Assembly (NCBI GenBank): GCA_037440925.1
Contig: JBBITF010000010.1
Span: 7,042 to 71,041, forward strand
Reading direction: 5' to 3'
Origin: JAABUE01 sp037440925
Lineage (GTDB): Bacteria; Chloroflexota; Anaerolineae; Anaerolineales; Villigracilaceae
DNA: 64,000 nt
Shown: piece by piece, positions 48,619-57,388 of the stretch
Numbering within the stretch: the stretch's first letter is position 1
Layout: every line of letters begins with the position of its first letter
The notes under the pieces: generated by a model
Databases searched by the model: none
The model's input: the letters and a program-made list of their open reading frames with translations, nothing else
Told to the model about the DNA's origin: nothing
Made by a program: the position numbers and the translations under genes

Positions 48619-49227
48619 ATGACCAAACCCATCCTCCTCTTGACCCTCGTAGGGCTGCTGCTGGCTGCCTGCGGCTCAAGCGAACCTGCCCAGCCAACGC
48701 CGGATGTCACCACCATTCACACCATTGCGGCGCAAACCGTGATCGCCGAATTCACCCAAACCGCCCTGGCCGCGCCCACCGATACGCCAGAGCCGACCGC
48801 CACCGAAGAAGCCACCGCCACGCCAGAGGCGGCGCTGCCCCTGCCAACGGCCACCGTCGCTGTGGACCTGACAGGCGCAACCGTCACCCCCCTCCCTTGC
48901 GACAATTCTGCCTTCGTAGTAGACATCACCGTTCCCGACGATACCGAAATGACGCCTGGTCAGGATTTCGTCAAAACCTGGAAAATCAAGAACACCGGCA
49001 CCTGCGCTTGGGGCAGCGGTTATTCTGTCATCTATGCCTACGGCGAGAAAATGTCGGGGATCGCTGAGCCGCTACCCTCGGCCGTTGCCCCAGGGGAAGA
49101 AGTGGAGGTATCCGTGCGCTTCAAGGCGCCCGACAAAGCCGGCCAATATTCCAGCACCTGGCGCATGGCAAACGCCAACAAAAGCCCTTTCGGTGAGTTT
49201 TTCTTCGTCCGCATTGTTGTCCGCTGA
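48619..49227 (+). CDS. NBR1-domain lipoprotein 5
   Basis: 202 residues. The lipobox is LAAC (cysteine near 19). PDVTTIHTIAAQTVIAEFTQTALAAP closely resembles the segment in lipoprotein 4, so the two are probably recent duplicates. The NBR1-type domain has FVKTWKIKNTGTCAWGSGYSVIYAYGEKMSG and YSSTWRMANANKSPFGEFFFVRIVVR. GGAGG precedes the ATG. It is the shortest member and consists of anchor, linker and domain only. queG starts two bases after its stop. Confidence 0.83.
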   Translation: MTKPILLLTLVGLLLAACGSSEPAQPTPDVTTIHTIAAQTVIAEFTQTALAAPTDTPEPTATEEATATPEAALPLPTATVAVDLTGATVTPLPCDNSAFVVDITVPDDTEMTPGQDFVKTWKIKNTGTCAWGSGYSVIYAYGEKMSGIAEPLPSAVAPGEEVEVSVRFKAPDKAGQYSSTWRMANANKSPFGEFFFVRIVVR

Positions 49228-49229
49228 AC

Positions 49230-50312
49230 GTGGTGACTCTCAAGCAAGCCATCCAGCAAGAAGCGCGCCGGTTAGGTTTCATCCTGGCCGGCGTCACTTT
49301 GCCTGAACCGCCTACGCACCTCTCCATTTACGAGCGTTGGCTGGAGGCCGGACATCATGCCGGCATGGACTACCTGGCCAGCGAGCGCGCCCGCGCGCGC
49401 CGCGCCAATCCGCGCTTGATTTTGCCAAACTGCAAATCCATCCTTGTCCTGGCTATCCCCTATCACCCTGCCTCCAGATTTTCCCCCCAGGCCCCTCCCA
49501 AAAATCCAAATCAGGGCCGCATCGCCGCCTACGCCTGGGGACAAGATTACCACCTCGTCATCCCTCCAAAATTACAAGCCCTGGTTGACTTCATCCAGGC
49601 GCAGATCGGCCATACCGTATCCTATCGTTATTACACCGACACCGGCCCCTTGCTGGAGCGCGACCTGGCCCAGCGCGCTGGCCTGGGCTGGATCGGCAAG
49701 AACACCTGCTTGATCCACCCTAAACTTGGCTCCTTCTTCTTTCTGGCCGAAATCCTGCTCGACCTGGAACTGCCCCCCGACGCCCCCTTTGCTGCCGACC
49801 TTTGCGGCTCCTGCCGGCGCTGCATCGAAGCCTGTCCCACCGGCTGCATCCTGCCCGACCACACGCTCGACGCCCGCCGCTGCATTTCTTACCTGACCAT
49901 CGAAAACAAAGGCGACATCCCGCCCGACCTGCGCCCGGCGCTGGACAACTGGGTCTTCGGCTGCGACCTCTGCCAGACGGTTTGCCCGTGGAACCGTTTT
50001 GCCCCGCGCGACGTGGACGCATCATTCGCCCCGCGGCCGGCTTCCGCGCAACCGGATTTGATCCACGCCCTATCCCTCTCTCCCGCAGACTTCAACCGCT
50101 ACTTCAAGGATAGCCCTATCGCACGCGCAAAGCGGCGCGGCTACCTGCGCAACGTTGCCGTCGCATTGGGGAATGTGGGCGGCCCTGCGGCCATCTCTGC
50201 CCTGCAGAGCGCGCTCGATGACCCTGAACCGCTGGTGCGCGAACACGCCGCCTGGGCGATAATGCAAATCGAGGAAAAACAAAAACCCGCCAAAACCTTA
50301 TCCTGCTTGTAG
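49230..50312 (+). CDS. queG: Epoxyqueuosine reductase
   Basis: 360 residues. QueG reduces epoxyqueuosine to queuosine in tRNA using cobalamin and two 4Fe-4S clusters. The cluster motifs CGSCRRCIEACPTGCI and CDLCQTVCPWNRF are complete, as is the RYYTDTGPLLERDLAQRAGLGWIGKNTC region. HEAT-like repeats end the protein. The start is GTG at 49230, two bases after the lipoprotein 5 stop, with no good ribosome-binding site, so coupling is likely. Other queuosine genes are not in the window. Confidence 0.95.
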   Translation: MVTLKQAIQQEARRLGFILAGVTLPEPPTHLSIYERWLEAGHHAGMDYLASERARARRANPRLILPNCKSILVLAIPYHPASRFSPQAPPKNPNQGRIAAYAWGQDYHLVIPPKLQALVDFIQAQIGHTVSYRYYTDTGPLLERDLAQRAGLGWIGKNTCLIHPKLGSFFFLAEILLDLELPPDAPFAADLCGSCRRCIEACPTGCILPDHTLDARRCISYLTIENKGDIPPDLRPALDNWVFGCDLCQTVCPWNRFAPRDVDASFAPRPASAQPDLIHALSLSPADFNRYFKDSPIARAKRRGYLRNVAVALGNVGGPAAISALQSALDDPEPLVREHAAWAIMQIEEKQKPAKTLSCL

Positions 50313-50313
50313 T

Positions 50314-50334
50314 AGCGACTTTAGTCGCTTTTTT
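50314..50334 (+). terminator. Terminator after queG
   Basis: AGCGAC and GTCGCT pair around TTTA, followed by six T residues. A wider imperfect palindrome (GTAGTA...TACTAC, to about 50390) surrounds it, so this may also be a dispersed element. Confidence 0.65.
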
Positions 50335-50413
50335 GGCAGACGACTGCCTGCCCTGGCGGGCTAGGCCAGGGAAGTCGTTACTACGGAACTTTCTTGTTTG
50401 CTCAGAAAATCAA

Positions 50414-51025
50414 ATGAAAAAGCCCACCCTCCTTTTAGCCACCAACAACACCGGCAAACTCAAGGAAATGCAGGCCATCCTGCAAGGCCTCGACATCACA
50501 CTGCTGCGGCCGGCCGACCTGGGATTGGCGCTAGAAATCGAAGAAGACGGCCAGACCTACGCCGAGAATGCTGCCAAAAAAGCCCTGGCCTTTGCTCAGG
50601 CCAGCGGGCTGGTTTCCCTGGCCGACGATACCGGCCTGGAGGTAGATGCGCTGGACGGCAAACCCGGCCTGCGCTCGAAGCGCTTTGGCCATGCGCCATT
50701 CACCGACGCCAACCGGCGCGCTTACCTGCTGGAGCAGTTGGCGGGGGAACCCCGTCCGTGGACGGCCAGGTTCCGGGCAACGGTAGCAATTGCAAGTCCG
50801 AACGGAAGCGTGAAATTTGCCGAGGGGACCTGTTCGGGCGAAATCATCCCGCAAGAACGCGGAAGCGGCGGCTTTGGGTACGATCCGATCTTTTTCATCC
50901 CCGAGGCCAATGCCACCATGGCCGAGTTGGACATGGAGACGAAGAACCGTCTGAGCCATCGCGGCCAGGCGGTGCGGAATGCCATGCCTATCTTGCTCGA
51001 ATACTTCGGAAGGGGGCGCTCATAG
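50414..51025 (+). CDS. rdgB: XTP/dITP diphosphatase (RdgB/HAM1)
   Basis: 203 residues. The family motifs are LLATNNTGKLKEMQAIL at the N-terminus, YAENAAKKALAFAQASGLVSLADDTGLEVDAL, and GSGGFGYDPIFFIPE. The enzyme hydrolyses non-canonical purine nucleoside triphosphates to monophosphates and keeps them out of DNA and RNA. The ATG at 50414 matches the family start; the longer frame crosses the palindrome. It is convergent with the hydrolase gene that follows; ACTGTCTCG/CGAAACAGT near 51030 is a weak hairpin between them. Confidence 0.95.
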   Translation: MKKPTLLLATNNTGKLKEMQAILQGLDITLLRPADLGLALEIEEDGQTYAENAAKKALAFAQASGLVSLADDTGLEVDALDGKPGLRSKRFGHAPFTDANRRAYLLEQLAGEPRPWTARFRATVAIASPNGSVKFAEGTCSGEIIPQERGSGGFGYDPIFFIPEANATMAELDMETKNRLSHRGQAVRNAMPILLEYFGRGRS

Positions 51026-51055
51026 CAATACTGTCTCGCTCCGTGACGAAACAGT

Positions 51056-51820
51056 CTAATAAGGGATCGTATCGAGGAAGGCTCTCAACAGCCGCGCCGT
51101 TTCGTCGGGCGCTTCGAGCATGAGCATGTGACCGACGCCGGGCATCACCCGTAATTCTGACCCCGCAATCTGTTCATGCAAATATTCAGAACGGTTAGGG
51201 GGCGTCATCTGGTCTTCGCTGCCGCACAGCAACAAGGTGGGGACGTGGATGTTCTTGACTTGCTGCATCACATCGAAAGCATTACAAGCCAGGAAATCGC
51301 CATACAAAACCTGCGGGGGCGTCTCTGCCAGACACCGCATACCGAGTTCCTTCAGGCGTGGGTCGGCATGAGGGCCGTAAGAAAGGCGGCTCAACATCTG
51401 GAGGAGAGTTGAGAAGGTCTCTGGATGAGCGGCTAGTTCGAGTATACTTTTGGCTACGCGCAGTTTGGCGCCGCCGCCAAGCAAACCCAAGCCCAACACC
51501 TGCTGGGGAAATTGCAAAGCCATGATGAGCGCAATGGCGCTGCCCATCGAATGTCCTACCAGGATAGCCGCCGGCAAAGACAAGGCTTTCAGGAATTCAC
51601 TCACAGCCCGCGCATATTCCAGGATGTCTTGCCGCCCCATCCCTTTTGATTTTCCGTGGCCAGGCAAGTCAAGGGCAAACAAGCGCTGACCGTTCAAACG
51701 GCGCACCTGCGGCGGCCAGTTTAAGTGGGCGCCTCCCGCGCCGTGAATCAAGACCACTGGCGGCCGGTGATACAAGTCTTCGCCATGCGCAAAGTAGTAC
51801 AGACCCGCTGCAATTGGCAT
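51056..51820 (-). CDS. Alpha/beta hydrolase
   Basis: 254 residues with the alpha/beta hydrolase core: oxyanion region VLIHGAGGAHLNW, nucleophile elbow VGHSMGSA, acid in CGSEDQMTPP, and histidine in GVGHMLML. It has no signal peptide, so it is cytoplasmic. The substrate is unknown; the lid region is short. It starts three bases after the stop of the sensor kinase gene, so they are likely co-transcribed. Confidence 0.9.
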   Translation of the reverse strand: MPIAAGLYYFAHGEDLYHRPPVVLIHGAGGAHLNWPPQVRRLNGQRLFALDLPGHGKSKGMGRQDILEYARAVSEFLKALSLPAAILVGHSMGSAIALIMALQFPQQVLGLGLLGGGAKLRVAKSILELAAHPETFSTLLQMLSRLSYGPHADPRLKELGMRCLAETPPQVLYGDFLACNAFDVMQQVKNIHVPTLLLCGSEDQMTPPNRSEYLHEQIAGSELRVMPGVGHMLMLEAPDETARLLRAFLDTIPY

Positions 51821-51822
51821 GG

Positions 51823-53571
51823 CTATTGTTTGGCGTGATGCAGGCGGTCGGCTGCATCTTCCGTGAGCGGAATGTAGACTTGAACGAGAGTGCCTCTGCC
51901 CGGCTGTGATTGGATATTCAACAAGCCATTGACCAGTTCGGTGCGCTCGCGCAAGTTGATCATGCCCAAACTGCTGCGTTTGTCATAAGCCTGGGTGACG
52001 GCTTGAACATCAAAGCCTACCCCGTCGTCCTGAACTTCCAATAAGACCAGGCCAGGTTCCAATTGCCGCAGGCGCACCCAAATATTGGGCGCAGCGGCAT
52101 GTTTGCGGGCATTATTGACCGCCTCTTCGATAATATAGAAAACAACGCCCTGCTTACCCATCTCCATTTCGGAAACAACCTGCTCGTTGACCTCGATAAT
52201 GACGTTTTGCCCAAAGGTCTCTTTCATCTTCTCAGCCATAGCCTTGAGCGCAGCGTTCAAGCCTTGCGATTCCAAAATGAGCGGGCGCAGGGTAAACAGC
52301 ATGTGCCGGATTTCTTTGGTGGTGCGATGCGCCAGTTCCTCGATTTTGACCAGTTCATTGATGGCAGTTTTGGGGTCCTTGCTAAACATGCGCCGCGCCA
52401 GGTTGATGCGCATGGCCATAGCCGCTACCGATTGGGTGGGACCGTCGTGCAGGTCGCGCGCCAGTTTCTTGCGCGCTTCCTCGTGGACTTCCATCATGCG
52501 CTCTTTCTCTTCGAGCAGGTCTTGATACAGGCGCGCATTCTGAATGGCAATGACCGACTGGCGGCCAATCATATCCAGCAAGTCACAGCGCTCCTGGGTG
52601 AAATACTGCGGGTCGGCGTGGGCAAACAGCATGGCGCCGTAGACGTTGAATCCGCTGCGCAAGGGGAAACAATAGGCTGCCGTGCAATTGCGCAGGGCGA
52701 TCATCCGTCCCAGTTCCGGGTCGAAACTGATGTTGTTCGTCAATACCGGTTCGCCCTCGTCGAAGACGCGCTTGAGGATGCCCTCGCTGCCGTGTAATTG
52801 AACGCGCATGTCGGCATTCGTCAGCCGCCGCGCCGAACCGATGATCAGTTCATCGCCCTTGAACAACAAGACAGCGCTGACCAGTTTCTCGTCCCTTTCG
52901 GCATCTGGATCGGGGTTCAAGACGGTATATCCCAGGTCGAGGGCCGAATCTAGCACGCGGCGGTAACTGAGCGTGCCGGTCAGGTTAGAAGTGAGTTCGT
53001 ACAATGCGCGCCAGCGTTCGCGCTCCATGCGCATTCGCCGCTCTTCCTCATCCATGCGATGCGCGCGCATCCGCCGCAAATGTCCAATCAACAAATGACT
53101 TATATAGCCAAACAACACCCCCACCATCAACGTAGCGGCGGCAACCAACGCCGCTAAACGGATGAAATCTGGTCCACTCTCTCCTTGCCATAAACTAGCA
53201 ATTTCAAGCGCCGAGAACAAGAGTGCGATCAACAAGGCCCCCCAAAACTCGAAGTAAATGGCGCCGCTCATGATGGGCAGCAAACCCGCCCACAGCACCG
53301 GCCCACCCAGCCCACCTTGCAACCAAAAAAAGATGGCCGTCAGAGAAAAGTCTATCGCCAGGCTGATATAGCGATGAAGAGCCATGCGAATGTTTAGCCC
53401 GGCGAACAAACTGACCAATAGATTCCAAAGGATGAGCGCAGCCAACGGCCAGGAGCTCATTTCAAATAAAGTCCCTCTCAGAGAGAGGGAAATAACCATA
53501 CCCAACAAGACCACCCAGCGCAGGGAGGCGACATACCAGTCGGCAACGTAAGGTGTATCGAAAGTACGCAT
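51823..53571 (-). CDS. NarX/DegS-type membrane sensor histidine kinase
   Basis: 582 residues. Residues 10-170 hold about five or six membrane helices. A GAF domain follows (residues 195-345), then HisKA_3 with KLARDLHDGPTQSVAAMAMRI and HATPase with YIIEEAVNNARKHA and VQDDGVGFDV. Kinases of this class phosphorylate NarL/LuxR-type regulators. None is adjacent; the NarL-type regulator at 26.3 kb is a possible partner on class grounds only. It shares an operon with the alpha/beta hydrolase. Confidence 0.92.
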   Translation of the reverse strand: MRTFDTPYVADWYVASLRWVVLLGMVISLSLRGTLFEMSSWPLAALILWNLLVSLFAGLNIRMALHRYISLAIDFSLTAIFFWLQGGLGGPVLWAGLLPIMSGAIYFEFWGALLIALLFSALEIASLWQGESGPDFIRLAALVAAATLMVGVLFGYISHLLIGHLRRMRAHRMDEEERRMRMERERWRALYELTSNLTGTLSYRRVLDSALDLGYTVLNPDPDAERDEKLVSAVLLFKGDELIIGSARRLTNADMRVQLHGSEGILKRVFDEGEPVLTNNISFDPELGRMIALRNCTAAYCFPLRSGFNVYGAMLFAHADPQYFTQERCDLLDMIGRQSVIAIQNARLYQDLLEEKERMMEVHEEARKKLARDLHDGPTQSVAAMAMRINLARRMFSKDPKTAINELVKIEELAHRTTKEIRHMLFTLRPLILESQGLNAALKAMAEKMKETFGQNVIIEVNEQVVSEMEMGKQGVVFYIIEEAVNNARKHAAAPNIWVRLRQLEPGLVLLEVQDDGVGFDVQAVTQAYDKRSSLGMINLRERTELVNGLLNIQSQPGRGTLVQVYIPLTEDAADRLHHAKQ

Positions 53572-53634
53572 GTTCTTATGATACCCGAATTTATCCTGCC
53601 ATGCCTGGCGCAGACCTTACAAGTTGATTACGGA

Positions 53635-54363
53635 TTAGATTTCGTAGCCCATTTTCTCCAGGTATGGGCCAAATTTTTTTGCCAGGACGGCCTGCTGCTC
53701 CGGCGAATAAGCCTCGCGGAAACGCCCGATCTTGCCTTTGTAGAAATGCAGACCCTGGCGTTCTTCCGCTGCGCTGGGACGGTACGCTTCGATCACCGCC
53801 TGGACCTCGGGCCTGCTTCCGTCTAAGCCGAGGAATTCCACCAGGCGAGCGGTCTCGTTATTATAATCCCGCAGCAAGCCTTCGTAGCGGGCGATCAGGA
53901 CGCCTTTTTCGGCTTGCCATTTTTCCCAGATGTGGACGTATTCGGTCATGAAGTCCAGCGTCTTGTCGAAATCGCTCAAGTGCGAGAAGGCGTTCGGGCG
54001 TCCTTTGGACAAAGCGCGCTGGCCGAACTCGAAAGCCGAGAGCATGGCGTCGCGCGGGTCGCGGTAAATGTAGGTGATGCGGAGCAGGCCCAGGGTGCGG
54101 AGCAGACGCGACCAGGGCGTGGGGGCGGAATGCGCCTTGATGACGAAGGTCTCCCCCAACAGCGCCGGAATCGTCACCATCCCCAGCCGGCGCAAGGAAA
54201 GCACGCCGATATTGCAGTTGACCTCGGTGAGGATCTTTTGCAGGCGGTATTTCTGGCGTATCTCACGCGCATCCGCGCAGCCGGTGGTTTTCATCAAGTC
54301 GTGGATCAGGTTGTAGTGCCAGCCCGAACCGGCGCGCGGCATCCCAACAGATAGGACGATCAT
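53635..54363 (-). CDS. Sulfotransferase-domain protein 1
   Basis: 242 residues. The 5'-phosphosulfate loop is VGMPRAGSGWHYNLI at the N-terminus, and the 3'-phosphate site is YIYRDPRDAMLSAFE, as in PAPS-dependent sulfotransferases. It likely sulfates a glycan or lipid at the membrane. The ATG at 54363 overlaps the stop of the O-antigen ligase-like gene as ATGA; the longer frame lies in that gene and is not used. It ends the glycan operon. Confidence 0.85.
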   Translation of the reverse strand: MIVLSVGMPRAGSGWHYNLIHDLMKTTGCADAREIRQKYRLQKILTEVNCNIGVLSLRRLGMVTIPALLGETFVIKAHSAPTPWSRLLRTLGLLRITYIYRDPRDAMLSAFEFGQRALSKGRPNAFSHLSDFDKTLDFMTEYVHIWEKWQAEKGVLIARYEGLLRDYNNETARLVEFLGLDGSRPEVQAVIEAYRPSAAEERQGLHFYKGKIGRFREAYSPEQQAVLAKKFGPYLEKMGYEI

Positions 54364-55850
54364 GAACGTTCCTCCAAAGCATTCGCGGGGGATGGGGTCA
54401 GCCTGGTCATGCCGACCAATATCCCCAAGTTTACCCAGATATTCGGTGTAGCGAAAGAGTCCTGCGTGCCATTGTAGAACGAAACGGCCAGCCAGGAACA
54501 CAGGCCCGCAATCCCCAGGAAGCGCAGCAATCCCGGCTTGCGCAGGAAAGCCAGCGCATCGCCGAGCAGCCCCAGCCAGAAAGCCGCGAACAGGGCCAGC
54601 CCCAGCAGGCCGCTTTCCGCCAGGATGCGCACGTACAGGTTCTTGGGATTAGGATACAGGCGGTTGGTCGGGCTGAGTTGACGCGCAATCTCCGGCACGG
54701 TGGTCAGCGCCCAATCAGGCAGGTTTTGGTAAATGTAGAAGCCGGAAGCGCCCAGTCCCACGCCCAGCCAGGGGGAGCGGTCATACGCGCCCAGCGCGCC
54801 CCAGGTGTAGGCCGCCCGCGCGCCGGCCGAGTTTTCGACGATGAAATCCGTTAAACTCTCGGCTTGCGTGTTCCACAGGCGGGTCATGTAGCCTTTTTGA
54901 CCGAGGATGACTCCCGCGCTGAGCAAGGCCAGCGCCGCCAGCGCGATCAACCCCAGACGCAGGCCTGCTCCCGTTACCCAGGCGCGGACATTCCCCTTGC
55001 CCCTCAAGGCGAGGCCGGAGCGCCGGAAACCGGCCAGGAACCAGCGCCAGCCGTCCTTGATGACTTGCCCGCCCACCAGCAGGAAGGTCAGGGCGACTGC
55101 GCCCAACGCCGTGACCAGTCCGCCGCGCGAATAGGTCGCCAGCAGGAGCAGGCCGCTCGCCGCGAGCAGCAGCGCTTCGAGCCAGCGGAAGCGGGTCAGG
55201 CGCATCCCGGTCAGGACCGCCGCAAACAGCCAGGGCAGGTACATGGTGGCGATCTGTCCCGCCAGCCAGGCCGGCTCGTAGGCCAGCCCGGAGACGCGAT
55301 TGGTTTTGACCAGTTCGCGCATGGAAAAGGCCAACTGCCAGTGCGTAACCGTCACCTTGTCCAGCAGGGGCGTGTAGAACGCAAGCGCCTGTACCATGCT
55401 CCACAAGATGTCCAGCCCAAAACCCGCCAACAGCCAGCGCAGAGAAAACTTGAGTTCGTCTTCGTCCTTGTTCATCCAGGCGGCAGACAGGAAAAACGTC
55501 AGGCCGATGGCCAGGGTGGCCCAAGCGCGCAGGGCGCGGCCCCAGTAAGTCTGCCCGCGCAGGGACAGGGGGGCTTCCAACGCGCCAAAGACGGTTGCAG
55601 TCATCAACGCCAAGCCGAAGGCCAGCAAGACGACCATGCTGCCCGGAAAGGGCGCCGCCATTTGCTTGCGCGCCAAACGCACCAGCAGCAAGGGAAGCAG
55701 CAGCGCCAGCGGGAAAAAAGCCAGCGGGCGCACATAGGTGGTCTCGCCCAGACCGGGGAACCAGCGGAAACTGGTGACTGGCAGGCACAGCAGCGCCGCC
55801 GCCCACAGGAAGCGTATCGAGCGGTCGAGGAGGGGAAGCAAGCGATTCAT
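54360..55850 (-). CDS. O-antigen ligase-like membrane protein
   Basis: 496 residues with about 12 hydrophobic segments. A long external loop in the second half contains the pattern YDRSPWLGVGLGASGFYIYQNLPDW, and PNPKNLYVRILAESGLLGLALFAAFW follows. This is the typical region of the Wzy/WaaL O-antigen ligase family. It would polymerise glycan chains or transfer them to an acceptor on the outer face. It overlaps the sulfotransferase gene and follows the Wzz-like gene by 27 bases. Confidence 0.85.
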   Translation of the reverse strand: MNRLLPLLDRSIRFLWAAALLCLPVTSFRWFPGLGETTYVRPLAFFPLALLLPLLLVRLARKQMAAPFPGSMVVLLAFGLALMTATVFGALEAPLSLRGQTYWGRALRAWATLAIGLTFFLSAAWMNKDEDELKFSLRWLLAGFGLDILWSMVQALAFYTPLLDKVTVTHWQLAFSMRELVKTNRVSGLAYEPAWLAGQIATMYLPWLFAAVLTGMRLTRFRWLEALLLAASGLLLLATYSRGGLVTALGAVALTFLLVGGQVIKDGWRWFLAGFRRSGLALRGKGNVRAWVTGAGLRLGLIALAALALLSAGVILGQKGYMTRLWNTQAESLTDFIVENSAGARAAYTWGALGAYDRSPWLGVGLGASGFYIYQNLPDWALTTVPEIARQLSPTNRLYPNPKNLYVRILAESGLLGLALFAAFWLGLLGDALAFLRKPGLLRFLGIAGLCSWLAVSFYNGTQDSFATPNIWVNLGILVGMTRLTPSPANALEERS

Positions 55851-55877
55851 GAGGGAGAGAGGTAGGCAGGTAGCAGG

Positions 55878-56495
55878 TCAGGGTTTGGGCCGGACGAAGA
55901 ATAATACCAGAAAAGCGCTCAAAGCCAGGAAACCCAATGCGCCCGCCAGCAGGTATGCGCCCTGTCTCACACGGCGCTCGACCGGGATGTCTTGCACCTG
56001 GACGGCCTCTACACGGATGAAGGAATTCAAACCTGTCTGCGCATCAACCTGCGCCTGGACCTGCGCGGTAAAGGCCAGCGCCCAGGCGGAGGCCAGCGCC
56101 GAGGCCCGCTGCGGGTCGTTGTCCTCGGCGTAGAAATGCCAGCCCGCTTCGGCCGGCTGACTGAGGGAGAGAATCCCCTCCCGCAAGGCCGCCACGCTGA
56201 CGCCGTTCTCATCGGCTACCGTTTGCAGCACGGCGTCTGACCAGGCGATCTCTTCCAATTTGCGCGTCTCGCGTTCCAGGTAGTAGAACTGCTGACGGTC
56301 AGTCTCTTGCGGCCAGGCTTCTTCGAGATTGAAGTCCACGTTGACCGTAGCGCGGGCGCGGTAAGGCGGCGGGAAAAGGGCATAGACGGCTGCGCCCAAG
56401 AGCGCGCCTGCCAAAGCGCCCAAGACCCAAAAACGCCAGGCCTTGAGCAGGCGGATAAAGTCGTCGAGAGAGGGAGGGGAGAAGAGGAGGTTCAT
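55878..56495 (-). CDS. Wzz-type chain-length protein
   Basis: 205 residues. Two membrane helices (FWVLGALAGALLGAAVYAL near 20-40, and LLAGALGFLALSAFLVLFFV near the C-terminus) flank an external region with coiled-coil potential. The early PPYRARATVNVD strand after the first helix is typical. No tyrosine-kinase domain is present. It likely sets polymer length with the O-antigen ligase-like protein. The ATG at 56495 is chosen because the protein begins as the family does; upstream frame residues are non-family and coincide with low-complexity DNA. Confidence 0.83.
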   Translation of the reverse strand: MNLLFSPPSLDDFIRLLKAWRFWVLGALAGALLGAAVYALFPPPYRARATVNVDFNLEEAWPQETDRQQFYYLERETRKLEEIAWSDAVLQTVADENGVSVAALREGILSLSQPAEAGWHFYAEDNDPQRASALASAWALAFTAQVQAQVDAQTGLNSFIRVEAVQVQDIPVERRVRQGAYLLAGALGFLALSAFLVLFFVRPKP

Positions 56496-56515
56496 GGGGA
56501 AGGGGTGCGTAAAGC

Positions 56516-56556
56516 GTGATGCGTAAAACGTAATACGTAATACGTAATACGTGTGT
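56516..56556. repeat. ACGTAATACGTAATACGT simple repeat
   Basis: A CGTAATA/CGTAAAA-type tandem stretch followed by GTGTACGTG and CTGTATACC units lies between the Wzz-like gene and the GT2 gene. Similar CGTGAAACGTAAAACGT units occur inside the GT39 gene at 60866-60923. Confidence 0.7.
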
Positions 56557-56581
56557 ACGTGTCTACCTGTATACCTGTGTA

Positions 56582-57388
56582 CTATGCCTGTGTACCTGCT
56601 ACGCGACCGAGACGCCGATTGCGCCAGCGCAGCCAGAGGGGAGCAATCAGTTTCCTGAAGTAGTATTTTGCCACCAGGATAGAGAAGAAACTGCCGCCAT
56701 CGCGGTAGTGGACGCGCAGCATCTCCGGCCAGCAGCGCTCGTCGGCGGCTATCGTCTTGCCAGAGGCGTGCAGGCGGAAATTCGCCCACACCTGGCCGGG
56801 CAGGTAGCGCAGCGGGGCGAGGCGGGCGATCCGCACCCACAGGTCGTAGTCCATGGCGAAGTAGAATGTGGGGTCGAGCGGCCCAACCTGATGCCACAGG
56901 TCGGCGCGGAAAAAGGCCGTCTGCTGCGGGAGGTGGACGTAACCCTGACGCAGGCGGCGGTAATCGGTCTGCGCGGCCGGGAATTGACCGATGCGCCGCC
57001 CCTGCTCGTCAATGAAGTTGGCGTCCGCATACACCAGGCCGACTTCGGGATGCTCACCCAGGAATTGCACCGCCGCCGAGACCGCGCCGGGCTGGTAGGT
57101 ATCGTCCGAGTTGAGCCAGGCCAGGATGCGGCCTGAAGCGCGCGCGAAGCCTTTGTTGAGGGCGTCGGTCTGGCCCTGGTCTTTTTCGCTCACCCACCAG
57201 GCCAGTTGGTGCGCATATTTCTGGATGATGTCCAGACTGCCGTCTGTGGAGCCGCCGTCCACGATGAGGTATTCGATGCGCGGGTAGTCTTGCGCCAACA
57301 CCGAGCGGATGGTTTCTTCCAGGAAGGCGGCCTGGTTGAAGGAAGGGGTAACAATCGAAACGAGCGGCAGGTCGGGCGAGGAGGTCAT
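56582..57388 (-). CDS. GT2-family glycosyltransferase
   Basis: 268 residues. The GT2 domain begins with VSIVTPSFNQAAFLEETIRSVL, then YLIVDGGSTDGSLDII, KDQGQTDALNKGFARASG and the DXD-type ILAWLNSDDTYQPG. No membrane helix is evident. It adds a sugar to a glycan intermediate. The ATG at 57388 overlaps the stop of the GT39-like gene as ATGA; the longer frame lies within that gene. Its donor is unknown. Confidence 0.9.
   Translation of the reverse strand: MTSSPDLPLVSIVTPSFNQAAFLEETIRSVLAQDYPRIEYLIVDGGSTDGSLDIIQKYAHQLAWWVSEKDQGQTDALNKGFARASGRILAWLNSDDTYQPGAVSAAVQFLGEHPEVGLVYADANFIDEQGRRIGQFPAAQTDYRRLRQGYVHLPQQTAFFRADLWHQVGPLDPTFYFAMDYDLWVRIARLAPLRYLPGQVWANFRLHASGKTIAADERCWPEMLRVHYRDGGSFFSILVAKYYFRKLIAPLWLRWRNRRLGRVAGTQA

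Noticed and set aside
48501..49067. 188-codon plus-strand frame over lipoproteins 4 and 5
   Set aside because: A shifted frame, rich in Arg/His, crossing a gene boundary that has a good ribosome-binding site for the real gene.
54864..55865. 333-codon plus-strand frame antisense to the O-antigen ligase-like gene
   Set aside because: Glutamine-rich composition of antisense membrane-protein DNA; no ribosome-binding site or family match.
56516..56581. Promoter or operator array in the CGTAATA repeat
   Set aside because: The pattern is a simple tandem repeat similar to one inside a coding gene; no -10/-35 pair was found.
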